64,000 nt of DNA from Ulva prolifera (Eukaryota > Chlorophyta > Ulvophyceae > Ulvales > Ulvaceae): the NCBI GenBank assembly GCA_023078555.1, contig CM041198.1, positions 1,600,800 to 1,664,799 on the forward strand, written 5' to 3'. Shown here one piece after another: positions 22,407 to 34,507 of the stretch. The position numbers were made by a program, and so were the translations under genes. Each line of letters opens with the position of its first letter. Position 1 is the stretch's first letter. The notes beneath the pieces were generated by a model that was not told the DNA's origin, ran no database searches, and saw nothing but the letters and a program-made list of their open reading frames with translations.

Positions 22407-24223
22407 ATGTGCGTAGCCCCTCAGCTGCGTGCGTAGTTACATCCAGCCTGTTCTGAAACATGGAGCAGGCTTGTTAGTACGGTTCGGGCACTAGGAACAT
22501 ATACCATAATCCTATATCTTGTACTGGCTGTAGGTGACGTGCATCAGCCATGCTGTCAGCTGGTCAGGTCAGCTGCTTGTGTGTGCTACGGTGCTCATGA
22601 CTGCGGTCCTGCTGGCTGGCTGCATACAGTCTGAACCTGGTCAATCTAGATTGAGTGAAGATCTTCTGTATACACTGGCTATACAGAGTCTAGAGAGCAT
22701 GCAATGTCGTAACAGCGCATTCTGCTCCTGCGGCTCGTGTGTGGCACCAGCTCAGCACAGAATCTGAGACACCGCACAGCGAGAGCTGTAGATCTGTAGA
22801 CTGGCTCTGATCATGAGGTGCTGTAAGATAGTCCATTGCAACGTGCAGGATGTACTCCGCAGCTGCTGTTGGCCTGATGATGGCCGGAGCCGTGATAGCC
22901 CCCGAGCCCTCCAGCGCCGCCCTCACCACCTCCTCCCAGCCCAGCCGTGGCCTCCTCTCCAAGACCCCGGACGACGGCGAAAAGGACGGCGATGAGGGCG
23001 ACGAGGGCAACGAGGGCCTCGACGGCTTCTTGGCTACACGCGGCAACGAGGGTGATGAGGGCGACGAGGGGGATGAGGGCAATGAAGGCGATGAGGGTGA
23101 TGAGGGTGACGAAAACAATGAGGGTAACGAGGGAGATGAAGGCAATGAGGGCGATGAGGGTGATGAAGGCAACGAGGGGACGGAGGGTGATGAGGGTGAT
23201 GAAGGCGATGAGGGCGGCTCTTTCAGCGGATTCGAGTCGACAACACTGTCTGCTGTCTTCTGCACCAGCCAGGCCAGTGCTGAGTCATTCTCCGCCATGG
23301 AAAATGCCCACGTTGCCGTCGTCGCCACCGTGTTCACCGAGTTCTGCCGTGAGGACCTTGAAGACATATCTGCGGCTGCAGTTGCCCTTGCTGCAACTGA
23401 TTCCGCACTCGCCTTTGCCCGCGCCGTCGCCTCCACCCAGGCCGCCTGCGTGTCCACCGGCAAGGCCTTTGGTTGCGCCTCCGCATCCGCCATGGCCGAG
23501 GCGTGGGCTTCCGCCACCGCCGAGGCGCACGCGACCGCCGTGGCCGCCTCTGCGGAGGAGTGCGACTGCCTCGCCAAGTCCCAGGCACTGTCCGTCGGGA
23601 CAGCATCCACCTTCATCACCCTCGCGGCAGATGCATTTGCCCGCGCAGAGGTGACCGCGTGCTCTGAAGGCAATGCCGCCTCTTTCGCCAGCGCATACGC
23701 AGACTGCTCTGCGCTCGCATACGCCACCGTCTGGACCCGGGCCATCGCCGAGGCATTCCTGGAGGGTGACTGCTTCTCCAGCGAGGTCGCCACCCGCATC
23801 CTCGCCGAGACCAGCGGCACATTCGGCGTCATCGAGGGCTGCGAGCGCGATGACTTCTCCTTCGGCGACGCCCTGGGCTCCACTGACGGCTCCACCGCCG
23901 AGGGCGTACGCTCCCCCCGCTGGTGGCCACATCCCATCGTGGCCATACAGAATGACTTCAGTTATCTGCGGCACAGACACCTGTTGCAACATTGCTTGAG
24001 CTTCTTGATCGGTGCATGCAAACCCGCTCTAAGGCTTGCGCTCTTGTGATTGATTGAATTCACTGCCTGACACGGGTGGTTTGCTGTATAAGTATGACTG
24101 CGTGCACGTCTAATATGCCACAGAAGGGGACTGCACACAGTTCGCACATGCTTTGAGTTGGGGCCCACTGTCAGATACTGATTCTCTGCTTGTCCTATGC
24201 AGCAGGCCGCTGACCATATCTAA
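22407..24223 (+). CDS. U5: secreted acidic Gly-X-Y / 10-Cys alanine-rich protein
   Basis: Spliced model: 22407-22408, 22849-23905, 24203-24223 (359 aa). Exon 1 ends GCAAAAT before donor GTGCGT; exon 2 starts G-ATG-TAC after CGTGCAG, giving MMYSAAAVGLMMAGAVI. Reading on from this ATG without splicing meets TAG after nine codons, which argues against an unspliced start. The acidic repeat follows U1-U3 (DGFLATRGNEG). The linker to the ten-Cys domain is different (STTLSAVFCTSQ), and ISAAAVALAATDSA replaces TSAGAIALAASDSA. Donor GTACGC follows GAGGGC; the last exon reads QAADHI, TAA. Introns are 440 and 297 bp. Two TGTAA motifs occur 430-450 nt after the stop. Function is unknown. Confidence 0.8.
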
Positions 24224-24825
24224 GACGCCGTGCCAGGAGCAGGAAGCAGCCTAGCACCTTCACTGCGGACAGGCACGTCGTGTCCGCCTCTTTGCCATAC
24301 TTCATCCTTTGCTCGATAGCTGCTCTGACGCCACCAGAGAGTATAGCTACAATGGACCGCAGCGTCGTGCTGCTAGCATGGGGGAGCATGGGATTTTGAT
24401 CATTTACGCAGTGTTGGTGTACAGCAGACTGGCCAGCACAGCTCAGTGCTGCTTGTCTTTTGATGAGCCTGCTGTCAAGTCAACAGCAATGTATGATAGC
24501 CCGACTTGTGTGACTTGGCTACCGCTCCTGCCAATCAGAATGTCTCTTTGGTAGAAATCTTTGGTTGTTTTTGGTTGTTCCTCCTGTGTGTGTTCACAGG
24601 CACTGCTGTTCGTGAGGTGGGTGTGCAACGCAGCCTGAGACCAGAAGCATGTAACCTGGTATGCGAATGTAACATACATGGACGCTGTGCCACAGGCATC
24701 ACAAATGAGTATTCCCATGTCATCATGCATGAACCTACACGTGTCCTACTATCTTCCATCCTGGGTGTGGCCCTCTCTAACGCTGACATTGCAGTAATGC
24801 GCTGTGATGCACTACGGACACACAG

Positions 24826-25508
24826 GCCAGGTGTCTCCATCCCCGAGATCGCCAACAGTCCCGCAGGCGCGGCGAACTGGGCGGGTGACGAAACGGCAAA
24901 GGTGCGGCTGACCCAACGGCAGCGCGCGCTCGCCCGGGACGAGGCCGACGCTCGCAAAGCTGCAGTCTTCCAGGCGTTGCTCACGGCCACGAACGGTTTG
25001 GCCGCTCCGCTCAGATTGCAGTGGGGGCTCGTGCAGAGATGGCCCGCCTGCACAGCTACATGGGCGCGATCGCATCGGCATGGCTCACGACGCTCCCGGG
25101 CCCCGTCACGGGCCTGTCTGACATAATGTTCGGGGGCGGCGCCTTGGCGACTTGCGTGGTGGACTGGTGATTGCCGGGTTACGGGCTTGGGCCGCCGCGG
25201 CCGCGCGGGCGGCGGGGTCGTTTTGCGTGAAGGCGCGGGGCTGCGGGGCTGCGTGGCTGCGTGATGGAGGCTGGACCGGGGGCGGGTGATCACTCATGAG
25301 TGGGTGTGGTTTGTCAGATTGTGGGCTCGTGTTCAGTGGGGTGCTATCACGCAGTGGTAGAGCACTGTGTGCGGGTGCTTTCTGTGACTGGGCGCTATTT
25401 GGGCGAGTTTGGCGTGGGTCTCCTGACGTGCGTGTGTTGGGCCATTGGTGTGCTTGCTCCTTCCTCTGGCGATTCTACCGGCCACTCCGGCTTGTCCTTG
25501 AAACACAC
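24826..25508 (+). mobile_element. LINE-like element with a reverse-transcriptase C-terminal remnant
   Basis: The left part reads like worn coding sequence: frame 1 gives TQRQRALARDEADARKAA and ends near LRLQW; a frame change near 25040 leads to ARLHSYMGAIASAWLTTLP and LSDIMFGGG, then a stop at about 25170. AR(L)xS..G..A.AWL..LP...LSD..F is the pattern I know from the segment after the RT domain of algal and animal non-LTR elements. A GC-rich tail follows (GGGCGGCGGGGTCG), ending TCTACCGGCCACTCCGGC then TTGTCCTTGAAACAC, the common 3' end of the dispersed repeats. The frameshift and stops show a dead copy. The RT assignment is from memory of the family, not from a search. Confidence 0.5.
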
Positions 25509-25825
25509 ATACTGCACCCGCGTACCCGCCCGTTCTGCAGCTCCACACATCCACAGCCCCGGGCCTGCACGCAAAACGAAACCGCCGCCCGCGCGGCCGC
25601 AGAGGTCCAAGCCGGTAGCTCGGCCGTCGGCGGCCCAGCGCACGCGTAGCCCCGGACCCCCCCCCCCCCTGCCCCCGACCTCAATCCACTACTCCTTCTG
25701 CGAACTTCCCCGCCTCCGCACCCAGGGCCGAGCAGAGCGCTCTAGCAGCCCCAAGCGGCAGACCAACACAGCAGCGCCGTCACCCGCCAACCCGCTGGTA
25801 TATGTGCGCGTTGGTGTTGCAAGGA

Positions 25826-26090
25826 TAATGCGGCGAGGCGGGCAGCACCGTGCAAGAAGCAAGCAGAGCAAGCACAAACACAGACAGCCACGCAACAGAC
25901 ACAAAATCCACCACGCGCCTTGAAACCGACGTCGCACCCAGAACCGCTGACCGCTACACACCCACATCCACACCCACACACGCACCCAAACAGAATCACA
26001 CCGCCCCACACACACCCACACAGCACCCCACACCACAACGCCTGTCCCCGCATGACACAGCCGTGCCCGAAGAGGCGCCACCCGAGGCAA
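25826..26090 (-). repeat. LINE-like 3' end, minus strand
   Basis: GTTGCAAGGATAATGCGGCG, then GGCGGGCAGCACCGTG, is the reverse complement of the common terminal motif with several changes. AC-rich sequence (CACACCCACA repeats) follows to about 26030. With the copy ending at 25508 it forms a facing pair of insertions. Confidence 0.4.
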
Positions 26091-26157
26091 CCTGTCGTGT
26101 GCGTCGGTGTGGGCGACCTAGGTCGCTGGGGTATGCTTGTCCGGGGCTTTATGGATT

Positions 26158-26336
26158 TGTGTGGTAACCAAATGGTGATCTGTCTTGCTATTGATACCTC
26201 TGTTCAATACACACAGAACACCTGTGCATCTTCTGTTCAGACAAGATTACATTTGCTAAGTTTGTCTCACCTGTGGTAATCAAATGGTGATTTGTCTTGC
26301 TATTGATACCTCTGTTCAATACACACAGAACACCTG
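26158..26336 (+). repeat. Direct duplication, about 65 bp, 114-bp period
   Basis: TGTGGTAAYCAAATGGTGA through TTCAATACACACAGAACACCTG occurs at 26158-26224 and 26272-26336 with two or three differences. A shorter piece (GTGCATCTTCTGTTCAGACA) occurs at 26224 and again at about 26442. No coding function is apparent. Confidence 0.7.
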
Positions 26337-26339
26337 CAG

Positions 26340-27589
26340 TGAATGCTCTCTGAGCAAACTTGCTTCCCACAGTGTTCACACAACAAGACTTAGCACTTCA
26401 AAACACAATCTGAGCTATAGTGGCTGGAGGTACATACCTGTGCATCTTCTGTTCAGACAACATGTCTGCTACAGAATGCACAGTGCTATTTATACCTTTC
26501 ACACACTGGGTGCATGCTTCATGACTTGCCATGCCTTGGCCACGTATGCATCTCTGAGACATGCTCGCCATGGTCTGCTCTGTGCAGCTCAAATCCTCCA
26601 GGATCTCAGATCCACCAGCACACCATACTATACTATGGTGTGTGGGACTCTCAGGTCACTACACATACGCGTCATGCAATGCCACAGCTCTGACTGGTTT
26701 CCCTCAGTCTGTATCACTCGTCTCACAGGTGCATGCAGCACTCACTGTGGACTCAGAACACACAATTAGTAGGGCGCAGCCGCAGCAACAGCTAGCTACT
26801 GCACCTCCCGGTTGACTATATCAAAAAGCGTGACTGATTCACGCAGCACGCAGAGCCCAGAGAGCTCTGTGCTGCCACAATTTGCTGTTCATGGTGCCGA
26901 TGTTGCAACATTGGGCCAATTGGGCAGTTGCGTGTTCTGCAAGCAATGCTGGCTGTGGCGCGGCCGTGTTGATGGCCCCACATCAGAGCTAGGAGCTGCT
27001 TCCTCTTTCTGCGTTTCTGCTCACTGGTTCTCTGTCTTTGTCCTTGTAGACAGTAGCCATGTGCCTGAGCCTCTACCGCCACGTGCCTGAGCATGTACAT
27101 AGCATGCATGCATTCATGTGTGGTGTGGTGGATCTTGGTGTGTTTGTGACGAATGCTTTGCGCCGGTTGAGTGTTGCGTTGTGCAAAGGGAATGCTTATG
27201 TGCTCCGGAGCACGGATCCGTGCGGGGCTTCAATCTTAGGCTGGAGCCGCCGGCAGGGCTGTACACGTGGTACGCGCTTCGTGCCCGGCCTACTGCCATG
27301 AATGAGTGGGTGGATTTACGAGTGGATTTGGATTTGCGAGTACTTCGATACCCGGCTCCATGCCCGGCTTATGTCCTTTGGAACTCCATGCATGCATGTG
27401 CCCAGCTTCTACCGTATCCGTGTAGTACTGCTGCTGTACATGTGGAGCGTGTGGACTGTGGAATCGGAGGGAGAGGTGGCACTGATGGTCGACGAGCGGC
27501 GAGAGGTCATCAGGCGGGCCAGTGACATCCTTCTGCTAGCTTCTCCGCCGGAATGAAGGGTGCTGCTGCAGCTGATAGCATTATGTAAA
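26340..27589. other. Intergenic stretch without a recognised gene
   Basis: Only short overlapping frames are present on both strands. CATGCATG clusters occur at 27105-27118 and 27388-27400. Nothing else recognisable. Confidence 0.35.
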
Positions 27590-27949
27590 GTCCAATGGGT
27601 TGAGGTCGGTATGGAACTTCCTTCTTGAAGCTACTCCTAGGAGTAGCTTCAAGAACATAGCTCCCTGTTCAGGAGGTTGTGGGTTCGATTCTGTGCGCAC
27701 CTGGGGAGTTCGAACCGGACCGGCGCCGGCTGTACGTGACCACCTCGCGTACTAGTAGCAAATTTCTAAATTAAAATTTCATCAAATTTCTTTAAAGGAA
27801 GAAGCCCTGTCAGTTGCGTCGGGTCTAAGGGGGGCTTCCAGCTGGTTTATCCCTTAAGAGGTGTTCATTCGGCATGTGGTCCCAGCACTTTGGAGTTGTC
27901 AATATCCTCTTCAGGGTACGGCTCAGTAAATCTAAATTTACTTTACTGT
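27590..27949 (+). repeat. SINE-like element, long copy with internal palindrome
   Basis: Starts GTCCAATGGGTTGAGG. It carries GTGGGTTCGATTC at about 27679, a good match to the pol III B box, and ends GGGTACGGCTCAGTAAAT then AAATTTACTTTACT. It matches the element at 51286-51549 over most of its length. A 34-bp perfect palindrome (27622-27655, centre CCTAGG) sits between head and B box and is absent from the other copy. The A box is weak. A tRNA-derived SINE is the best reading. Confidence 0.65.
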
Positions 27950-29449
27950 TATTGTTTCGGATGCTGATCCAAGCCACTCTACTATCTTTAATGCTTTGGC
28001 GTTTGCTTTGCTGCAGGCAAAAGTAAAATCGTTTACACAGCAATGTTGTCCGATACCCGTGACAGCGTTGTGGTCACAGCGCACGAGGCGGCAGTCGAGT
28101 GAGGGAGCTCTAGAGTGCCCTTCAGGTTGCTGCAACATGTTCTGCCTGCGCAGGCCGACGTGGAATGACTATGGTTCAAGATCAGTTTATTTAAGCATGC
28201 CCTTGGCAATCCAGTGCAAAAGTAGCCATATCACTGGACTGCCATAAGCTCTTTTGTTTGCAATGATGATCATCATTCGATCCAGCAGGATGCTGAGTAC
28301 ATGACCTGTTGTGTACGTATGCGTATACATATATGTCTAGTGATGATCAGAACTGTTATACATTATCTGAGCATTCAAGCAACACTCCAGCTGCAGTGCA
28401 TCAGCTGCCACCGCTGTCGCTTGTTCCCATGAGCACTTGAACGTACAGCAGTACCGGACTGTGACAGTATGAGGCCCTGCATGAGTGCCTGCTCAGGCAC
28501 TCTGCCTGCTCCAGGCATGTGTGCACAGTCTAAGCAGCACTCCTTGGCCTGAGAACCAGCAAAGACATACTATGTCTTCAAGCAAAGTTTGCTACCTGAA
28601 TAGTATTCACTTAGACCATTGTGCACCATGTAATGCCTGTTGCACACAGAAGCATGCATGTGCGCACGCAATGCTGCGTGGATCCTGCGGTGCTACCTGC
28701 ACTGGGGGTAGATAAGAGCCTACGTAAGCGACCGTGCATGAGCGTAATCATGAGCTGCATGAGCGGCGACCTGCAGCTGTGTAGACGCAGAGGCAAGCCC
28801 GTCCGGCTGCCGACGTCCTTAAGCTTGTAACTGTTACTGTGCGATCTCGAGAAGCATGTGCCGTGCAGTCTGGTTCAGCTAACAAGCTGCCGTGGGAACC
28901 CATGATCATGAGTAGAAGTGAACATTACAACTGAGAAAGACGCAGTGTGGCGCTCTGCGGCTAGCAGTAGATTCAGAAAAACTGCCTCAGCCACCGATGT
29001 GAAGAAAGAAAACACAGCCTGGCCACCTACACTACTAGCTGCCAGCCGTGTGTCACCTGAGCCACCATGCTCTGACAGCAAATGGTTAACCTCAGCCTCA
29101 CGCCAGCACCCCCACAACCCCACCGCAAAGGGGGTGAATCGGAACTACAGAAACAATACTTATTATCCGGACATAGCAGTGAATCGGCTGCGAACTTCTT
29201 ATGCTATCGACGAGCCAGAAGGGTTGCGGCACGTGCTACACTGCTACAGAACAGGTGTGGATGACTGCTGCCATCCTTTATGAGCTCGACCTTGTGGACC
29301 TCTAGATCTGGGCGTCAGCACTAGTGCTTGCTCGACCAGAGGCCCTGACTTGGAGTGCATCATGACAGCAATGTTGCAATGCCAGCCCTCATGAGAATCT
29401 GCCCTCCGGCCGCAGAGCTGCAGCTGGTATACCAGTAGCTGTAGAGGCT
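27950..29449. other. Intergenic stretch 3' of U6
   Basis: No gene is supported. A weak LINE-like terminal scrap (GCGGTGCTACCTGCACTG) lies at 28687-28704. The U6 3'UTR should begin at the right end on the minus strand. Confidence 0.35.
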
Positions 29450-31502
29450 CTAGTGGGTGTCCTCGTTCGCCTGCTGCACATGCACACCCTAGCGTCAACA
29501 CTCTCTGTTCTTTTGTGTTGCTTCACGTTCAGCTGCAAATGGCAACTATGGCATGCTTGTTGAGGGGCGTGCAGCTGGCCAGGCGAAGGTCATTGTGGGC
29601 GATTACGGTCGAGGTGGCGATCCCTGCCAGTGGTGTACACCACATACTACGGCCATGGTGCAAGCGCAGCATGCAGGGGCTATGCATGAGGCGGCTGGTG
29701 ACCCCGACCAATGCTCTTTTTTATGCCTGTGCGCCCAGCGCGTTGCGGTACCAAGTCTCTACTGCCACTCCAGTGGAGTGAAACATTTGACGGTGTCGGG
29801 AGCGTACGCCCTCGGCGGTGGAGCCGTCGGTGGAGCCGGAGGCGTCACCAGCGGCAAAGTCGCCGCGCTCACAGCCCTCGATGACCTCGAAGTCCGCGCC
29901 GGTCTCGGCGGTGATGGCGGTGGCCACGGTGGTGGTGAAGCAGTTGCCCTCGAGCAGAGCCTGGGCGATCGCCTGTACACACCGATACAGCAGCTTGGTG
30001 TGTCCTTGAGCGCTGTCTGGTAGCTAAGAAGCAAGTGCTGCAGCGCCGTCTAGCCACGCAGGGAGTATGCACATGTTAAAATCAATTCACAAGCAGCACA
30101 TTTCGTTCTTTCGAGCCTGTGTGATCGGATCAAATTATATAGACGCATGCAACCGCAGACATATTCCTAACTGTGGACTGAGCATGAATATGCAAATTGG
30201 AGCAGCATTGCTAGAGCGGGTGACAGCGCAGTAGGTCGCACCTTGGTGAAGACGGTGGCGTAGGCGCGGGCGGAGCACCATGCAAAGGCGACCGCGAAGG
30301 ACTCGGCGTCACCCTCGACGCAGGCAGTCACCTCAGCGCGGGCAAAGGCATCGGCGATGAGCTCCACGAAGGAGGACGCGGTACCCACGGACAGCGCGGC
30401 GGCATCGGCGAGGCACTCGCAGTCCTCTGCAGAGGCCGCGACGGCGGTCGAGTGCGCCTCGGCGGTGGCCTCAGCCCAGGCCTCGGCGGTGGCGACAGCG
30501 GAGGCGCAACCGAACGCAATGCCGGTGGACACGCACTGTGCCTGGGTCTGGGCCATGGCCTCGGCGATTGCGAAACCAGAGTCCTCGGCAGCGTCCACAG
30601 CGGTTGCGATCACACCATCAAAGTCGGGGCGGCAGAACTCAGTGAACACCTCAGCCACAGCGGTGGCGTGGGCGTTCTCCATGGCAGAGAAGGTGGCTGC
30701 GGTGGCCTGGGAGGTGCAGGTCACGGAGGACAGGGTGGAGCCAGAGAAGCCGCCGCTGAAGCCACCCTCGTTTCCTTCGTTACCCTCGTTACCCTCATCA
30801 CCCTCGTCACCCTCATCGCCCTCGTCGCCGTCCTTGTCAGGGGTTCCACCCTCGTCACCCTCGTCGCCCTCGTCGCCCTCATTGCCTTCATCGCCCTCGT
30901 CGCCCTCGTCGCCGCCGCCGAGGGTCGGGCGGGTGAAGCCGTCAAGGCCCTCGTTGCCCTCATCGCCCTCGTCGCCCTCGTTGCCGTCGGTGCCGTCCTT
31001 CGCGAGGAGGGTGCGGGAGGTGGTGGTGCCGGTGGAGACGGCGGCGGAGGCGCGCTCTGGGGCCATGGCGGCGCCCGCGACCATCAGGCCAACTGCAGCT
31101 GCGGCGTAGATCCTGCACATGTGCAGCACACCAGTTGTTGCTCAATCCACAAGCTTACGCTGAAGCTGTAATGGCTATCACTGGCAGATGCAGAAGTAGT
31201 CAAGAGCTGGACAGTATCCTCGAGGATACTGTCCAGCATGCATCCTAGTCAGAGTAGAGCTCTATCTAGCTTTAGCTGCGTACTAATGGACGCACTACTG
31301 GTGACTACATGTACAGTACTACACTGGTACAAAAGAGTGACTGCAGTACTACAAGCTTAAGGCAGCAGCACTGTGCTCCAGGTGATACATTGGGGTACAC
31401 CAAGCGACAGGCCAGGTAGAGGGCGAACGCAGACTATAGTATGGTGTTGAGTGTTGAGCAAGAACATGGCAAACCTTGCAGAACGTTAACGAAGGCGCAC
31501 AT
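29450..31502 (-). CDS. U6: divergent family member with an extra intron
   Basis: Spliced model on the minus strand: 31502-31501, 31112-30242, 29972-29808, 29473-29450 (353 aa). Exon 1 ends ACCAT before donor GTGCGC; exon 2 begins G-ATC-TAC after TGTGCAG, giving MIYAAAAVGLMVAGAAM and then SAAVSTGTTTSRTLLAKD, unlike the other copies. The acidic repeat has two breaks (RPTLGGG and GGTPDKDG). An extra 269-bp phase-0 intron (30241-29973, donor GTGCGACC, acceptor TGTACAG) splits VFTK from AIAQALLEGNC, where every other copy reads through. Joining the exons restores the family sequence and all ten Cys. The last exon encodes QANEDTH, TAG. It is the most divergent complete copy and may resemble the ancestral structure. 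Confidence 0.78.
31206..31237. repeat. 32-bp perfect palindrome in U6 intron 1
   Basis: Arms GCTGGACAGTATCCTC and its exact complement meet at 31221/31222. It lies 94 bp inside intron 1 from exon 2, so the transcript could fold into a hairpin close to the acceptor. Confidence 0.85.
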
Positions 31503-31622
31503 GGTTAGTGTAGTCTTGAGATGCGGAGAGGAAGCGGAACGAGTGTACGCTGCTGTGGATGGCTGGACACGACGGGAGTTGAGCTTGTAGATGCTGTGTA
31601 GTGTTCTCCAGGCAGATCGAGG

Positions 31623-31630
31623 TATATATA
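31623..31630 (-). promoter_or_regulatory. U6 TATA box
   Basis: TATATATA on the minus strand lies about 120 bp before the end of exon 1 and is followed by a CT/CA-rich leader. Neither the AACGAGG box nor the GCATCGCGA box of the other copies is present nearby, so U6 seems to have its own promoter type. Confidence 0.55.
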
Positions 31631-34369
31631 CGTTTTCAGCCGGCTCTCATGGCTGCAGGCCGGGCAGCGAGGCCTCCGGTGCATGTTCGAAGCGCATCCC
31701 CTAAGCGAGATCGATCGCGTGGCGTCGAGTGGCGACGGTGACTTTGAGCTCGCCCAGTTCGCACCCATGACTCGCTCCGAACCGTTCGGTGACCACAGGG
31801 CTACTGAAGGCGGAGCCACGATGCCTGGAACCACGCGCCGTGAAGAACATAATACCAATCGTCATTCGGAGCCGTACAGTCACGGCGCAGATGTGCATAC
31901 GTAATTCGATGTGCACCAATCTTGCGGCGACTAGGCCTCTTAGAGCTGGCTGTGGCGTGGTGCGATCCCCCCAGGCAGATCTCGTGAGTGCGTGCCACGT
32001 CAAGGAGGTCACGACCTCTCACCGCGGCCGCCGGTGGCGCAGGTGCGACAACTCCTGCGAATGGCATCCTTGAGGATCCTGCACAAGAGTGTGATGCGGT
32101 TGATTGTGACTCACTGAAAGGCACGCAGCATGCTGCAGAATCAATGCTGCAGTTGGCCACGGCGAGAGGTCGCTAGAGCACCTTGGGACTTGCACACTAA
32201 GGAGGTGCCGGGCGCGGTGGGTCTGCACAGGTAGCTGCTGCCTTCCATGGACTAATCTGCATCTGCTGTGCTCCTGGGCGAGTCCCATGTGATGTAGGCA
32301 AGCATACTTGCCGCTCCGAGCGAGCTTGTAAGCTTGTAACACTGGCTGCATAGTCGTTACAGCAGAGTTGCTGCAGCAAAACTTCAGCGAACGGGCTTCA
32401 ACTGAACACTGCACAAGAGCCTCTTGAGAAGAATCTTTGTGAGTGCCAGTGTGACACTAAAGATCAAGGTGAATGCCGCATAGCCACTGCTCGAAACATG
32501 CGTATGCCACTCACACAGCGACAGGCCGGATGGCGCCATCCGGCTTTCGCGGGACTCACGGTCCCGTCTGATGACCTCTCGCCGCTAATAGGCCATCCAG
32601 CCTGAGCAGTGAGCTGCCCCTCTGAGACTCCGCCTGCTTGATGCCACCGGCCGATGGCCTCTGGCTCTCGGGCGCCCGGCTCATCATTTTTATTTTCTGA
32701 AAGCAGTTTCTTAAAAAAAAAATTACGTTTTTTCGCGCGGGATGACTTCGATGGCATGTGCAGGGAAAGGGGGGACGGCTTGGGCACCGCATCATCCCTG
32801 GTGCGATGCAGCGCGGGCCGGCTGGGCTACGAGGCGGTGTGCCAGGCTCGCAGGGTGCGCTGTACATGTGGGTCTGCATGCGCAGGTGGGGTGGGGCGGG
32901 GTTTGGGGCTGGGGAGGCCCGGACAGACGGCCTCCTGCGGCACCGGGTCGGGCGTATGGCTCTGTCGTGTGGGGACGACGATTGAGGTGTGGGGTGCTGT
33001 GTCAGTGTGTTTGGGTGGGTGTGTGTACGTGTTTACCTAGAACAGAGGCCGGGCATCGAGCCATCTCGGAATTCACTGTGGCACTTGCAAATCCACTCAC
33101 TCATTCACCAGTTCCGTGCACGCCCACTATGGGCAAATGCACTGCACATGAGAGGCTACAAAAGCATCTTCACAATTAGAGAAAACGCAGGCATCCAGCT
33201 TCACAAGGAAGCAGCCAGTCATACCCACGCAGCCCGTCGATGCATGATCGTCAAAGCCGTTGCAGCAAACAGCGCTGGCTTACGTATGTATACAGCCAGC
33301 AGGTAGCCGTCTCCTCACGCAACGCCAGTGCTTAGAAAGCCAATACTGTGTGTTTGTGTGCGTCTGTGGGTGTGGGTGTGTAGTGGTCTGAGGATCGATA
33401 TCTGTGTCGTTGCAATTGGCTGGGAGCGCTGTGACTCGGAGTTTTGTGGGTGTTGCGTGCGTGGGTGTCTGGGGGTGCACTTGATCTGCTTGCTTCTTTC
33501 GCGGTGCTACCCGCACTGCCACCTTTATCCTTCTGACACAGCCTCAGGCTGAGGTCCACGCCTGAAATCGAATCCCCGGCGGTGAGCGGGCCAGGACCGC
33601 GGCGCAGCGCTCGGATCCTATGTCAGAGGCGCACCACCGCAGGCCTTCAGATTACGGCTGGCGCTGTAGCTTACAGTTGAACCACTGTGCTGCGGATGCG
33701 CTTGCTTTCTCCGGATGGATGTGCACATATGCAGGTTTCACATATGTGTGTGAGATGCTGCTGGTGGTTGAGATCTGCATCATATTGTCTGTAACAGGCG
33801 TCTTCACAAGTCTGCCTCAGTTCAGTTCAGTTATAAACTCCTAGCCTTAGGCCAGAATTGAGCCACTAAACAGCAGAAAGTGGATCCACTTCCGGAATGG
33901 GACCGTCCAGTGACCACCCAGCGCTGCGCTGCCCCAATGACAGCTAAACATCATTCAGTTAAGGGAACCAGAATTCGGCCGCAACTGCTCAATTAAATGC
34001 AAAACCAGATGTAACACAAAGACATGCCGCAATCAAGCGGCTTTTGTGTGGCAGCACCCGCATCATGGGGGCAAGCCACCACCTGCCGCTCCCATCGCAT
34101 CTCCGAAAGTTCTTTCAAGCCTACCCTGCCGGACGATCTAATCAAACTCCCCTTGGAACAAGCCAAAATAGCGCTGTGAATACGACCGTAGACTTCCTGA
34201 ACGCCGTACATGTACAAGAGAGCGAAATGTTGACGCCCTCCTGCAACTGCTTCCTGTGTCCGTCTCAGTCAATGTGGCCCGGGGTTGAAATCCTCATGCA
34301 GCTACAGGTGCTGCTGTACTTAGTGCACAACTACCCACACCGGCAGCTGCAGCTCGGCTAACGGGCTCC
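31631..34369. other. Intergenic between U6 and the U7 pseudogene
   Basis: No gene is supported. A 20-bp palindrome (GCCGGATGGC and complement) is at 32525-32544, a run of nine or ten A at about 32713. LINE-like sequence lies at about 32800-33060 (no terminal motif; shares CGGACAGACGGCCTC-type sequence with 35440-35470) and at 33350-33541. Confidence 0.4.
33350..33541 (+). repeat. LINE-like 3' end
   Basis: GT-rich sequence ends in TTCGCGGTGCTACCCGCACT then GCCACCTTTATCCTTCTGAC, the degenerate common 3' terminus. It is oriented with the end at 33541. Confidence 0.45.
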
Positions 34370-34466
34370 GGACTCCACACTGGAGTTCCATACTGGAGTC
34401 CGAAGATGGAGCTCCATGATGGCGTTCGAATATGGGACTCCACACTGGAGTTCCATACTGGAGTCC
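34370..34466 (+). repeat. 32-bp direct repeat pair with internal dyads
   Basis: GGACTCCACACTGGAGTTCC followed by ATACTGGAGTCC is present exactly at 34370-34401 and 34435-34466. Each unit begins GGACTCC and ends GGAGTCC, so it can fold on itself. The pair lies just 3' of the U7 terminal exon. Confidence 0.8.
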
Positions 34467-34507
34467 TCAACAGGAGCCGCGCAAGGGCCCGCAGCTTGTT
34501 GCGGCGC

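Noticed and set aside
25345..25375. GCAGTGGTAGAGCACT, tRNA A-box-like
   Set aside because: No B box or cloverleaf follows; it lies in a LINE-like copy.
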